DNA from: Lumbricus rubellus
Lineage: Eukaryota; Annelida; Clitellata; Crassiclitellata; Lumbricidae
Assembly (NCBI GenBank): GCA_945859605.1
Contig: OX243811.1
Coordinates: 38,750,892-38,814,891, forward strand
Direction: 5' to 3'
Length of the DNA stretch: 64,000 nt
Below, piece by piece: positions 34,811 through 47,600 of this stretch. The position numbers and the translations under genes are program-made. Each line of letters opens with the position of its first letter. Position 1 is the stretch's first letter. The notes under the pieces were generated by a model. It saw only the letters and a list, made by a program, of their open reading frames with translations, searched no databases and had not been told where the DNA came from.

Positions 34811-34838
34811 TGAGGCAGTGTCGAATGAGAAGTTCTAC
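34811..34838 (-). other. CEBPG: CEBPG 5' UTR segment of coding exon
   Basis: Lies between the acceptor CTTTTTATTCAG and the ATG. Confidence 0.6.
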
Positions 34839-34841
34839 CTG

Positions 34842-35930
34842 AATAAAAAGAAATTATATTTAATGTTTTTGACCAAGAAATTCATGGTCAGCCAAAATCA
34901 CTCAAAGATGTGATGAAGATGCATGACAGCGCCAGCAAAGCTTAGCATAGCTTGCGGAAGGTCTCTGATCTGCTTATTTTACTCTTGACCTATGACCTGC
35001 CAAAAACTATTTGGAATATTTAATGTATTCTCCACATTTAATTCCATCCACCTGACGAAAAACTCCCACGTTTGCCAGATTGTGTCATTAAACGAAGATT
35101 AATATAACAGGAAAGCGATTCCAAGTTGTAGGACCAACAACCGACAATGAATGACACTGTTGCTGGTTGCCAAATCTGGGAAAATGTATCTGTTGCATGG
35201 CAGATCTGGGAAGCCAATCTGTAAACAGTCTCTTAAAATTTAGGGAAAAAATTATTTTTAAACATGCATTTGATTATCAGTTTGTAAACAGTAAAAGCTG
35301 ATAGTCGTTTTCGAAACTGGGATTTCCGATTATCATTTACCATCCATAAATCAATGTCAACATTCTCATTCTTTACAAATATTAACAATTCAAAATTTCA
35401 AATAAAGTACGTTGACTTTAACATTTTAAAATTTAGACGATATTAACATGACTTTCGTGAAGATTGCACAATGCACATGGTGTGTTACCAATTTCGGTTG
35501 CACATTTTAGGAATATCATATGCCAAAAAAGGTTAAGAATATTTAATTTACAGCATAATCCAGCACCATAATAGTTGAGCCCACAAACAATTCTTTCATC
35601 TTTAGATGAATCATTATGTGTCTGCCTATATATGTCTCTCTACGATGCGTCCAAGACTTACATGTAGGCTTAAACCAGGCATAAATTTTGCAGTAAACTT
35701 CAACACAATTGTCCATAACAACACCAATTCAGAATAGAACGTATTTTAATTTTTCAATATCTTATCCATCTGGCAGATGGATGGATAGTTGTTGGTGAAA
35801 TAGAGCAAATTGCAGATCTATGCTCCATGACAGTCTTTTGAACGCTGGGCCTACACGTCTACAATTCTAAAGTAAGCAGTTGTAATGTGAGACTGCACCA
35901 GAAGTGCAATTGAAACACATAATAATCTAA
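34842..35930. other. CEBPG upstream flank, no further gene seen
   Basis: AT-rich. Probably the CEBPG 5' intron. No exon could be identified. Confidence 0.5.
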
Positions 35931-35931
35931 A

Positions 35932-36421
35932 TCTATATAAATAAAAATGAAACTTTCCAACAGTTTGTAATGAGTGTTCTCGAAAACTGACGGACCGATT
36001 GTTTTGAAAATTTTACAAAACCTTCCATTCCAATAGAACCGTGTTGTATTATGCTTTTTTCCGAAAAAAACGCAATCTTTTCCACAAAAAGAGAACTTTG
36101 CAATCCGTTTGACCGCCATTTGCAAATTCAACAAAACCGCAGGGTTGCCAGATTTCCAAATTTACGCGTTGTCCCGAAATCACGTTGTAAAGTCGCACAA
36201 AAGTCGCGAATGACCAACTTTATCGCCGTGGGGAAGGATCGGTGTGAGGGAGGAAAGAAAGAAGAGGGAGCGAGACGAAGAGGAAGGGGAGGGACCGCAA
36301 GGGTGGAGAAGGCAGGGATGCAGAGAGGCAGAGGGAGGGGAATGGGACTGGAGGGGGGAGTGGGAGGGGAGAGATGGGAAGGTCTTTCCTGCCACAGCAA
36401 CGCGTGGCAGGGTACAGCTAG
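35932..36421 (+). mobile_element. Non-autonomous Helitron, copy 2
   Basis: A 490-bp element starting TCTATATAAATAAAAATGAA and ending CTAG (36418-36421). The 3' hairpin is CCTGCCAC / GTGGCAGG (stem 8 bp, 36388-36411 region), 6 nt before CTAG. The flanks are A and T. A GGGA-rich minisatellite (36240-36380) precedes the hairpin. It is the same family as 6548-7411, in opposite orientation. Confidence 0.9.
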
Positions 36422-36589
36422 TATTACATAAATTTTCAAGTTACAATCGTAGGCTATATATTTCTTGAAATATTGGACAGGTGAAACATGCAGGGTACCG
36501 TGAGCAAATAATTATGTGCTTTGAGAAAGGTTCCGCCACCAGCAAAGGCTTAAAAAACAGGGTCCTAATGCTACCCACACTCGAAATAT

Positions 36590-36815
36590 CCATTCCCTTG
36601 TTGTCACCCGCCTCGACTACTGCTGCACTCTCTACACTTGTCTCCCGTCTGTGCAGTTGGGGTGTTTGGAGCGGTTTCTGCGCATTTCCGCACGGCTTAT
36701 TGTTTGTATTCCAAAATTTTATCATGTCACCGATCATTATTATAAATTTTTTGAGATGGCGATGAACAGAGTGGAGTGGAGAAACTGCATTGCCCGATGT
36801 GCAGATCTGCACGGG
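36590..36815 (+). mobile_element. L2-type LINE RT fragment
   Basis: One frame decodes VVTRLDYC, then LPSVQLGCLERFLRISARLI, then FYHVTDH, matching the RT region before the 'LHWLPV' block of L2-type elements. Short, with no tail. Confidence 0.6.
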
Positions 36816-36911
36816 AAGGACTAAGGTTCTAAGGTAAGGTACCGATTATATGCGGGATGTCCTGCATTGCCTACCGCTAAAGCAGTGAATTATACACTGG
36901 AGTGTTGCTCT

Positions 36912-37221
36912 GGGTTATTGTGACTGACGTCTCGGTAGATCGTAAACAGTATGGCTGCCAACGAATGCAATAAAATTAGAGCGCGACCTATAGACGATAT
37001 CGCAACATTCATCCCAACATGCAAAGCGTGAGGGTCGGTTAGGGCTCAGGTTAGGCGTCGTGAGGCTCGGTTAGGGTTAGTTTTAGGGTTAGTGCAGTCA
37101 TTCTGCTGAAATTCAAGCCGAATTGATGAACAATGTCGTCGATAGGTCGCGCTCTAATTTTATAGCATTCGTTGGCAGCCATACTGTTTACGATCTACCG
37201 AGACGTCAGTCACAATAACCC
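36912..37221. mobile_element. Foldback element, copy 1
   Basis: Inverted arms of about 85 bp (36912-36996 and 37135-37221) share a core ATGGCTGCCAACGAATGC...ATTAGAGCGCGACC with copy 2. The outer 38 nt (gggttattgtgactgac...) are specific to this copy. The centre has 'ggttagggttag' repeats. Target-site duplication not resolved. Confidence 0.8.
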
Positions 37222-37426
37222 TGCTTTGGTGTGGACAGTTACCCCGGAAATTCCCCCCCCCCAAACAATTCCCCCGCCCCTGGATAATTATTACCTCCCC
37301 CCACGAACAATCACCACCCATCCCCGTGCCAATTACACCTTTGGGACAATTACTCTCCCACCTCCCGGACAACAATAGCCCGGCATGGTGAAAGCATGAC
37401 CAAACAAACAACAACTAAGTGTTAGA

Positions 37427-37734
37427 GGTAAACACGCACACTGAGTGCCCGTACTCCAAACAATATGGCTGCCAAGGAATGCGATAAAATTAGAGCGCGA
37501 CCTATAGACGACATTGTTCATCAATTCAGCTTCAATTTCAGCAGAATGACTGCACTAACCCTAAAACTAACCCTAACCGACCCTCACGGCGCCTAACCTG
37601 AGCCCTAACCGACCCTCACGCTTTGCATGTTGAGATGCATGTTGCGATGTCGTCGATCGGTCGCGTTCTAATTTTACGGCATTCGTTGGCAGCCATATTG
37701 TTTGGAGTACGGGCACTCAGTGTGCGTGTTTACC
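37427..37734. mobile_element. Foldback element, copy 2
   Basis: Arms 37427-37515 and 37646-37734. It is bordered by an exact 8-bp duplication GTGTTAGA (37419-37426, 37735-37742). Inner arms and centre match copy 1 in inverted orientation. The outer arms (ggtaaacacgcacactgag...) have no counterpart in copy 1 but agree with each other. Confidence 0.82.
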
Positions 37735-38659
37735 GTGTTAGACATGAAATCTCTATACGATATATTAATTACATGATAATTAATATTACAGTAATGCACA
37801 TATATTAATTTATTAGACATACAATATTATTAGAGAACCCTGCACTATGTGGAATGAAATGCGTTTAAAAAATGCTCATTAATGTTAATGAGTCTATTCG
37901 AGTTAAAGAAAAGTTGTGAGCTACTCCTGAACGATAGTCAATAACACTGCGCTCTTTGTAGTTAAGAATGATGGTCAGAATCCTTTCAATAAAGGATATA
38001 TTTACTTACTTACGTATAAAAAGTAATATACTACCCATTTAAAAATTATCAAAAGACCATTTCGCAACATCTAAAAGTTACAGAATCATCACACTTTAAA
38101 ATATTTTGAACGTGTATGATACAAAATATGATAGGCATGTGTTTTAAAGCCCCGTATGAATAACCGGTACGGGAAGTGTGGGTCTGAAAATGCTCTATAA
38201 TGCGAGACAGCTTCTGTTCGGCCTTCTTTAACACTCGCACGTGTACTTACTCGGAACCAAATACTAGAAATAAAAATATTCAATTTTCTCTTCGTCGTCA
38301 AAGAAACAAATAAACGGTAATAGATCAGTTTAAGCAAATAAAACACTTATTGTTGACAAAAATTCACGACTTAGTCACTGTTGCTAAACGCTTTCAAGAA
38401 TATCCGCTAAACTCGCCAGTATGTAGCCCTAAATAATATTTGGCTCAAACCTTGATAAGTTTGCTCAACTGATTTTATTTTTATTATTGTCGTGCAATTC
38501 ATGATTGCATATTCTGTCATCCTCTAAAGAAATGCCTGATTATATATCACTTTTGAATGACTTGCTGTTACAGATGCCTGCATCAAACATTCATACAATA
38601 GTAGGCTACTATAGGCCTACGCTAGCTACAGAAGGAACTCAATAATTGCATTGTATTGT

Positions 38660-39182
38660 ACATATTTTATACAATCCGGTTGACAGACCGCAACCGGTTA
38701 TAGTCTGCATTAAAGCAATTGAAACGATTCGCAAGAACGCAAATTACAGAAGATATAGCCTAAATTAATATAGGGCCCTGTATAATATGGATAACGCGTA
38801 GGCCTACGTAGGCCCTACAGTAATCCCTAAGCTGGCAGGGAGAGTGAGTGAGAGCTACCGAGATCACGGTTCGTATGGCGGACGTGCTTTGTAGGCGGCT
38901 AGTGCTTTGTAGGCTGCTATTAGCGTCGTGTAGGATATTGCAGACTGTCTGCTCTGTTAGTAGTTTAGATTTATGTCTTCTGTAATTTGCCTTCTTGTTA
39001 ATAATTGTTTCAATTGCATAAATTGTACACTGTAATCGGTTGCGGTCTGTTAACCAGATTGTTTCACTAAAGAAAATGTTATTATAAATCTTAATTACTA
39101 ACAGAACAGACAGCCTGCAAATACAAAGCATGCACGTCCGCCCTAAGTGGCGCGATCTCGGTACCGCTCGCTCTCCCTGCTA
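38660..39182. mobile_element. Cluster of three SINE-like copies, two forming a long palindrome
   Basis: Minus copy 38675-38757; plus copy 38832 to about 39065; minus copy to 39182. The outer arms 'gctggcagggagag' / 'ctctccctgctagc' and 'ggcggacgtg' are inverted. Body motifs 'tgctttgtaggc', 'gctgtctgttctgttagtag' and 'cggttgcggtctg' recur and also appear at 42620-42826. Confidence 0.65.
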
Positions 39183-39189
39183 GCGTGTA

Positions 39190-40700
39190 AACCAATGCGC
39201 TACCGTATCATGATCCGTTTCTATTCCACTGACTCTGAAAAAAACTCAAGCTTCTAAAATTATTGGTCTTAAAATAATTGCAAGGGTCTAACAAAATTGC
39301 TCTTCCGCATAGGATGAGAAAGTAAGCTCGTTCGCGATGGATTTTAAATGATAAGTGAAAGTTCTATATTTAATAGCTTTGGTTGGCCTAGTTCTAGACC
39401 TGACCCATATTTTGGCCAATTGCTGTCTTCTTCCGCATGTCGAAAACCGAAATAGAGTTGTGATTGGATACATAAAAACAGAATTAAAAGGTCATTTATT
39501 TGACCTAATTACTAACCTGCCCTATATCCGGCAAATGGTTGGCTATCGTTGACCGAGAGCACAGCGTGATTGGATGTCGCTATTCACCATCTGAAGCGAT
39601 TTTGCACTTGTTAACTTCGCTATTAATTAAAATTTAATTTTATATTATTCTTATTTAATTTGAGATAGCAGGAGAAGCCAGAAATCTTTTCTTACAGCTT
39701 AGGTTTGCTATTACGGAATTTAATATATATTTTCTCTTCTAATTTTCCGGGCGAAAATATCGGCATGAGGAACATTCGGCTTAAAGGGCCTTTTCAAGTC
39801 TTTTGCTAAGAATTCACGTTCATTAAAGCAATTTCCATTCACGTAAGACACCTGTTTCAATTTTCTACAATACGTCGTTGATTATTCAAGAAATAAATTG
39901 GGCAGAGTACCATTTACACTTCTTAGAAAGTAAGCCGTTGCTCGTGTGACGGTGTGATTACTTGTTGTAAGTAAGTAAGGAAGTGGCAAAGTTAGTATGC
40001 GCACATGTTGAGAAAACTACTTCAACTAGAGATATTCTGTGCTGTTTGGCTGAAGATAATTTGCAAGGGATTATGATTGCAGATGCAATTTGATACCGTG
40101 TAGTCTGGGTACATTATGCTTGTAGAATTGTTTTTGCTGTTTTCAGGGAAGTTAGATTAGAAATAATTATTGTCGTTGATATTCGGTATGATGCCATTAC
40201 TACAATATTAAGACAATTGCTTTCATGGTTAAAATCTTTCACCACAGTTCTTGTGAAAGTATCGGTGTAAGTATGTAAGAAATTTAAACACTTTCCTTAT
40301 GTCAAGCTGCTTTGTGCAGTTGGCTGTAAGGCCCATATTCAGGATGCTTTCCAGGGTTTTTGGCATCCACTTTAGGCAAAGATATCTTGGTGAAATGGTG
40401 AGTACTGTACTTTTTAAAAGTCCCACATGCATCAGTGGTTTGAAAGCATCAGAAGCATTGTCTTTGCTCTGCCTTGAAATCTTATCTTTCCGTAGCAAGA
40501 TTTACCTTTGTTACTCTTTACATGACTTACCTTTGTTACCTATGATATTACTCTTTATCTGTAAGTTTGTCTATGTAGAAATTGGATGGCTTGTGTAACA
40601 AAACTCTGAAGCCTGAACCACATGAATTTTAAATTGACTCATGTAAAGTATGTAGCTAAACTTAATAAATATATTACCATTTTAGTTCCTTGCAAGTGGA
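39190..40700. other. STK19 upstream region, no exon identified
   Basis: Because the first STK19 coding exon begins right after an acceptor site, a non-coding first exon and promoter should lie upstream, plausibly here. I see no decisive promoter motif. Confidence 0.4.
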
Positions 40701-40714
40701 ACCATAGTTGGTTA

Positions 40715-41110
40715 AGAACAATAGTTCGTGTTTACGGATATAGCCTCTGGAATGGTCTCCCTCCTGAATTCCGCTTCTTTCCATTCCTCCTCCATCCTTG
40801 CAGGTCACCCACTATCACCATCTTCAGGCTCCTCTGTACATCACTTCTTGGGCTTTCCATTCGAAACTGAAGTCTCGCCTCTTTTGATACTCCGACTCAT
40901 CTAATCTTCCAGCTTCCAATTCTCGATCTAAATACCACCCACCCTCACAGCCACTCTGCCACAGGTCTGATCCTCTGGTAACTGGACTATGACCACTTCC
41001 GAACTACTCTTTTGGACAGACTAGACTCAGCAGTGTCAGCACTCATAAATATGCTGGTGTCCTGTACTTGGCTTACGAGTGGCACTTTAGAAATTTTGAG
41101 ATTATGGTTA
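40715..41110 (+). mobile_element. LINE 3' fragment
   Basis: A frame with YSLWNGLPPEFRFFPF and FRLLCTSLLGLSIRN, then stop, then a 3' region matching 1590-1800 ('ctctggtaactggac', 'ttttggacagactagac', 'acgagtggcacttta'). Confidence 0.6.
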
Positions 41111-41544
41111 CTCTCCCATGTATTTTGTAATTTGAATTACATTTCTGCCCCAAAGTAAGTTGTTATTCAATTTTGCCAAGTAATTCTTCCACCCCTTTAC
41201 CATGTATTTTGGAATTTTAATTACATTTCATGCCCCTTAAGTAAGTTGTTATTCAATTTTGCCAGGTAATTTTTCCACCCCTTTACTATATTCAGCTTTC
41301 CTTTACATTGGTCAATACTGCTGTGCTAAAATTTTGATTTTTCAATAAATTGATTTTGAGAATTAATTCATTATGAGAATTTATATAGTACCCCTCCCCC
41401 TTAAAAACCTACTGAGAGGCTTTCGTGTATGATTAGTTCAGTACATTGACCTCACCCTCTACCATTTTGATTTTTTGAATTTACATTTTTTGTTTGCCTT
41501 TGTCTAATTTACTTTTTTCTGCGATGATATTTGTCAATAACAGG

Positions 41545-41683
41545 ATGAGTCAAAAACGTCAGAGTTCTGGAAACTGTGAAATTACGGAAAAGCGCCGAAA
41601 AGTTTGCGAGGAAGTTATTGAAGTCGAGTCCAACTCCAATGATTCAGCTCACGTCACATGTAACGGGAACACCGATAACACAG
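41545..41683 (+). CDS. STK19: STK19 coding exon 1
   Basis: Acceptor ATAACAG then G-ATG. Encodes residues 1-46 including the basic EKRRKV patch, a likely nuclear localisation signal. Donor CAG before GTAAAA, phase 1. Confidence 0.88.
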
Positions 41684-44600
41684 GTAAAATATACAGTGCG
41701 TATTTTATGTAGCACATTTACTCTTTGTGTTTGTCTTAAAGATGCTGTTCAGCCAAATATAAATAGCTTTTTCAGAGCACTATTTGGGTTCAAAGCGAAT
41801 CGAATACGAATATTCGGTCCAACTGTACTTACTGTGTTTTCTACTCTTTTGGTCATTCCTCTAAAATGTTGCGTGTTTTATGCGTGTGAGTGTTTTCTTA
41901 ACTCAGATCAACATTTATTTTTCAAGCTATGCTGCAATAAATCTATTTTCATCATTTAGCTATCCTCATGTTCAATGCTTTGAGAGGTATTGGAAAGGTG
42001 TTGTCAAGTGGGTTGAATTCATGCGTACACCCATACATCATCAATTCTTTGTTTATATGTAAATTTCTATAAATGGACGATGAATTCAGTTGTAAGTTTT
42101 CAGCATAAATTTGTTTCAATTTTTGTACAGAAACGAACGACAATACGTGTAATGTAAACGGTATAAACAGCACAGAAGTCGTCAGCGACATCGGCACGAT
42201 CAGCGTCGTGACAGGCGGCGATGTCAAGTCGACGCTCGAGTATTTGCGCGATTGTTTCCCGTTCCAGAAGTTCCAGTTGCGTCTACCTCCGATCATCGTT
42301 AAGCACCAGATCTACTGTTTTGTTCACGATCGAGACCTCGTCGATCAAGTGCTGGTTGGTCGATGTTTAAAAATTTTTTAAGTACACTATCTTTTTCTTT
42401 TTTCTTCCCCCCGTCGTCAGTCATGGGCCGACCATGAGGCTTTAACAAGACGTCTTCGACTCTTGGTTTTGTTTTGCTCTTGTTTTATCCACGGCTTTTC
42501 TCGTGTCCATATGCTGTGTCTTTACATTACATGTATTGTCGTTCTTCCATCACATTCATCATCCTTGTCTTTGTCTGTCTTAATATGCTTCTTGTTCTCT
42601 TTACCTGGCTATTTACTCGTATTGGAGGGCCCAGTAGCTCATTGGTTAACACACTGGCATGGAGGGCGATGTGTAACGAGATCGACCCACGTAGGGCGGA
42701 TGTGCTTTGTAGGCTGCTGTCAGCGCCACGTATTGCATGCTGTCTGTTCTGTTAGTAGTTAAGTTTGATGTTAATTAAGATTAATGCATAACTTGTACAT
42801 GTACACATTGTACAGCGCTGTGCGTTTAGAGATGTAAAAAAACATGTTTTTTTTGGCATTGAAATATTTCAATGAAATATTTCAGTTTTATTTGAAATAT
42901 TTCAGTTTTCTTTGAAACATTTGAAATTATTTTGTTCTTTACATTTTACAAAGTTCTAATTACAACCATAATAACAGTTTATTTATTTCTCATATTACAT
43001 ATTATATGCATTATTGTGTTAGTGATGACCATTCTCGAGATATTCAATTTATTTCTAATTACCTGTTTTTAAGAATGACTTTTATGACAGTTACATTATA
43101 TGTTGAAAAACATGTTTTATTCACCAAATATCACAAATTACAGTTTGATCTAATAAAGTAGATGTTATTGTTCATTGTTATGCTTAACATTTATTATTAA
43201 TCACTTGTTTTGTCATAAATGAAATAAATGTGATTTTAGATAAATTCTGCTAGCCTAGGACAAAGTAGGCTATAGAATTCGAAACACTTTAGTGACTTTA
43301 CAAGACAAATTATAAATCACAAATACTATGTCAACTAGACTCAATAATAATCCGGCAAACAAAATTTTACAAAAAGTTCTAAGAATAGAACTTAGAACAC
43401 AAACATAAATAGTACTATCAGTCAGACAGAGTAAACCATCGTTAATAGTAATTATACTACTAAAATCTGTCAGTTACAAGATTTCCTCATTGTTATTCAT
43501 CATCGTCCATCATGTCATCATCTTTGTTGTCATCGTCAACATCATCATTGTCGCTATCATCATAACTGTCAATGTCATCATCATCACTGGTTACTGGTAT
43601 CGTCACTGTCATCATAGTTTTCATGGCCTTCATCATCGACATTGTCACCGTCTTTGTCATTATCATCATCATAGGCGTAGGAGACGGGGGTCCAGAGGAG
43701 GCAAATGCCCCCCCCAAATTTCGGGCAAATCTGATTTTTCGGGCAAGCAGACCCGAAAAAATAAAAAAGTTTTTATTTTTTCATACTTTTTTTAGTTTTT
43801 TGGGTCTTCTTGCCTGAAAAATCAGACCTGCCCGAACAAAAGAAGGTCGTCAGACCTTTAGAGCAAAAAGTAACGGGAAATTTCAGAAGATTTTGGCCGG
43901 ATGACTAAAAAAAGATTGTTAGAATTTTCGGGCAAACGTAACGAGAATTTTTCTTAAGATTTCGGCAGGATGACAAAAAAATTTCGGCCAAAAGTCTCAT
44001 TTTTGCCCCCCCAACGCTGAAATGTCCCCTACGCCTATGATCATCATCATTGTTATCATCTTGCAAACAATGACAAGCACAGTAACGTCTGCTATTATAA
44101 AGTTAATATCCGATTGCAGAACAGACCATATCTTTGGAACAGCACTAGAGATGTAAAAAAAACATAGATGTAAAAAAAACGGTTTTTTTGGCGTTGAAAT
44201 ATTTTAAAAAAAACTGTCAGAAATGAAATATTTCAAATGAAATATTTCACGCTCACATCACTATGTGCGTTTGCAAGCGTTTAATTAAAGAAAATATATT
44301 ATTATTAATTTTGTATAGAGCCGTCTATAGCCGGTGGCCTGTTATCTGCCATTCTTGTTACATGCCCAAACCATGTGAGTCTTCTTTTCCGTATCTTGTC
44401 AATTATTGTCTCTTTTTGTCCCAGATCTTTCTGGGTCAGCTCTTTGTGTATCGTGTCCCTTCTTTTTCTGCCTAGTATTCTTTTTAGCCAGCTCATTTCC
44501 GCTGCCAGCAGTCTTCATCTATCGTTCTTTCGCAAGTGTGCTATAAAATATTAAATAATTTTTTTTACATTAGTTTGTTTAAGTGGTCTGGTATCTTGTG

Positions 44601-47600
44601 ATTGTCTTTACAACTGGTACATTTCAGAACAGAATTACATTTTCAAAAACTTTTTCAATTTCAGAGTTCATTAATGGCAAATGGTGAGATTGTCCAGATG
44701 AATTGTTCTCACTTGACGTTAATCATCTTCACGAAAGATTACAAATCTCAAGTCATACAACATATGACGGAACTACGGGTTAATGAGGAGCTTATCAGTT
44801 AGTATAAATTTGGTCTTTACTGTATTTTTTAGAATTCAGATGGTGTGATGAAAGAGCTGGTTTGCTTAGTTTGAAATTTGTTTGGTTTGGTTTCATTGTG
44901 GAAATGTAACAAAATTTTGCTAGCTGTGCTCAAGAAGTGTCCATGTAATTTTGAAACATGAAGCTCTTCTTACCACCGTGTATTGCATCGGTGTCTACAA
45001 TGGTTTGTATTTTGGGTTGGATTGGTTGGCTAGTGTTTGAATTGCGCTTCAATTGTTTGACATGATTTAGTTCAGAGGGTGTAACATCTTGCTAAGTAAG
45101 TAAGTAAGTATATTCTTTAATGTACCAGCTGCAAAACGCACTCTGGTTTACAAGCACAAAAAACACGACATAAAAAAAAAACAAATACAAGACAAATATG
45201 GCAGCCATCAGCGGCGCCCACTCATATAGCTCAAGCCTATTGATGGTAACGTCACGACAGAAGTCATCCTTAGGCAAAACACCGCTCGAGAAGCACAAGT
45301 CACCCCATCGTCAAACTCCTACGCGTTGGCTACACGGAGAGTTCAGCCGAAAGTTTCTCGTACCGATTCCCGATGATGGTAGTTCAACAGTATTTTCAGT
45401 GTCTACAGAGCCGAGAAACATTAGTGCGAAGAGCAGCGACGGGCAGCACAACGCTGGAAACGTGGCACTACTGCGGCATGGTTTTCGGTTGCTGGTATAT
45501 AGTGAAATCCTTTCTTTTCCCATACACGTGCGTAATCGTTCGGCTATCGATAGCCTAATGATGAAACAATGATGACGAACCTGGAACCCCTTGATGTTCA
45601 GCATAATGGAATAGTCCAGATGCGAAACACGCATGGCATGTTGAACGTCAAAATTTATCATCAAGCTACCGTCCAAACGCTCACGACACAGATGAAGAAA
45701 AGTCAGAATCTCGACTCTCGACATCAGTAAACATTAGAAAATCCGAACGAAAAGAAGCGAGTTTCGTCCCGGACGTAAAAATCTGCCATAACAACAGAAA
45801 GGCACGGCGTCGGCCATTTTGGCCAACGACCATAGAGCTGGTCAATTAAAATAGTGTCAAGCAAGTGATGGACTATCTCGAGAGGATGGGGTAAGAATCA
45901 GGGATGGGACTTGGTGAGATCGCCCTTGAAATCTTTGTGCATAACTAAATCTTTAGTATTGCATATTTAAAACATGTATTTTTTATTCAAATTAAGCTTT
46001 AGAATCTTAATCTGATCTTTATTATCAGCCATGAACAATGAACATTATCCAGAATTCATTATGCAAGTGGTGGCAAAAATTTTGACAAATTTCTGAACTT
46101 TTATTCTGAAACTGTGTAGGTTTTTGAAAAGGCTCCATGTGTCAGAGAAATATCATTAGTGGATTGGAAATGACTTGTGGGCAAGCACTTTGACATTCCT
46201 GGTTTAGTTGGTGCGGTTTTTGATTGACTTGGTTGACTTAGATGGTGTAGTGTTGTTCATTTGATTTTCGTTGAGTCTGATTCAGTGTTATCGGGTTGTT
46301 TGTCAGATTGATGGTGTCGATTAATTGATGATGGATTGATTGATTGATTGATGATGGATTGATTGATTGATTGATTTAAAGGTGAATTTTTGTCGCTGAT
46401 CAATACGATTGCGAGTGCTGGAGGTGTCATTGATCACCAGCGAATTCTGCAGAGTTCAAAAATATCCGACGAAGATATCAAGCAAGTCCCAAATTTTCCA
46501 ATATTCTTTGATATTATTTATTGATATTATTAGATTCATTACAAGATATTAATTTATCGTTGCACAATTTTCTATGAAGCAGTTATTCTTTTTAGTCTTC
46601 AACAACAGATCACTTAAGTCTACAAGCTTAGATTACGATTTCTTGATGGTTAGGTTAACAGCACATGCCATTGTAACGGCTCATGCTGTGTTATGGCACT
46701 GTCGAAATCATCACATTCGTCGTATTCCAACCGGTCATTAGGCGTCAATACAGCCTCCACCCGTGGTCACATGACTTTGCATTACCACCGAAAGACGATA
46801 AAAACTTCATCCCTAGAGCTCGCTGTAACTGCCTTCTCAACAAGTGCCTGTGTTGTCTGTATAACTTATCCTCTCCCTTGTTGCTGAGTTGTCATCGTGT
46901 AAACCTGTTTTGCCATTAAGCAAATATATATATAATTATAAATTATCAAATATTTGCAAAAAAATGATTATTGTACAAAATAATAGTAATCATGAGTTAC
47001 TTTTGCTTTCAGATATCTGATACAGGAGGGTCTACTGCAGATGTGCGATGTCAGCTCTTACGAATGCGCTCTGCCGCATGTATCTGTCTTTCTGCGAAGT
47101 TTCAGCTTCGGTCGAAACGCGGTTCTGACGATGGTTAAGCGTTCAAAGAACCAGCAAATTCTAGAGGAGGTGTGAAGAACTACATTCTAGTCTTCGCTTG
47201 TGAAATAAAACTTTAAATAAATTTGGGCATGTGGAAATATACCACAAACTTTCTGTGTCAAATACACCATGTAGCCTTTTCTCTGGGTGAAAATGCACAA
47301 TAAACTGTCTTTCTTTTTCTGTGAAATTACACCAGTGCGAACGTTTTGTATTTTGAAACACTCCATGAACTCTAAATTAACTTTGGGAGCGTGTATCTTT
47401 TTTGAGTTCCTTAGACAGGATGGGCAAAAAATATTGAATATTATTCAATTCGGTAGTTGCTTAAGAATTTGCTGCAATTTGAAAAATGTTAACCCTATTT
47501 TGATGCTATTTGCACTATTGGAAACTGATACCTTCATTACCCAGCAAAATTCCAGCATAGTCCTGTAATGGTTCCTTAGGGCTTTGTTGTCACGAATATT

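Noticed and set aside
37040..37095. Telomere-like 'ggttaggg' repeats
   Set aside because: Only a few degenerate units, conserved between the two foldback copies, so part of that element rather than an interstitial telomere.
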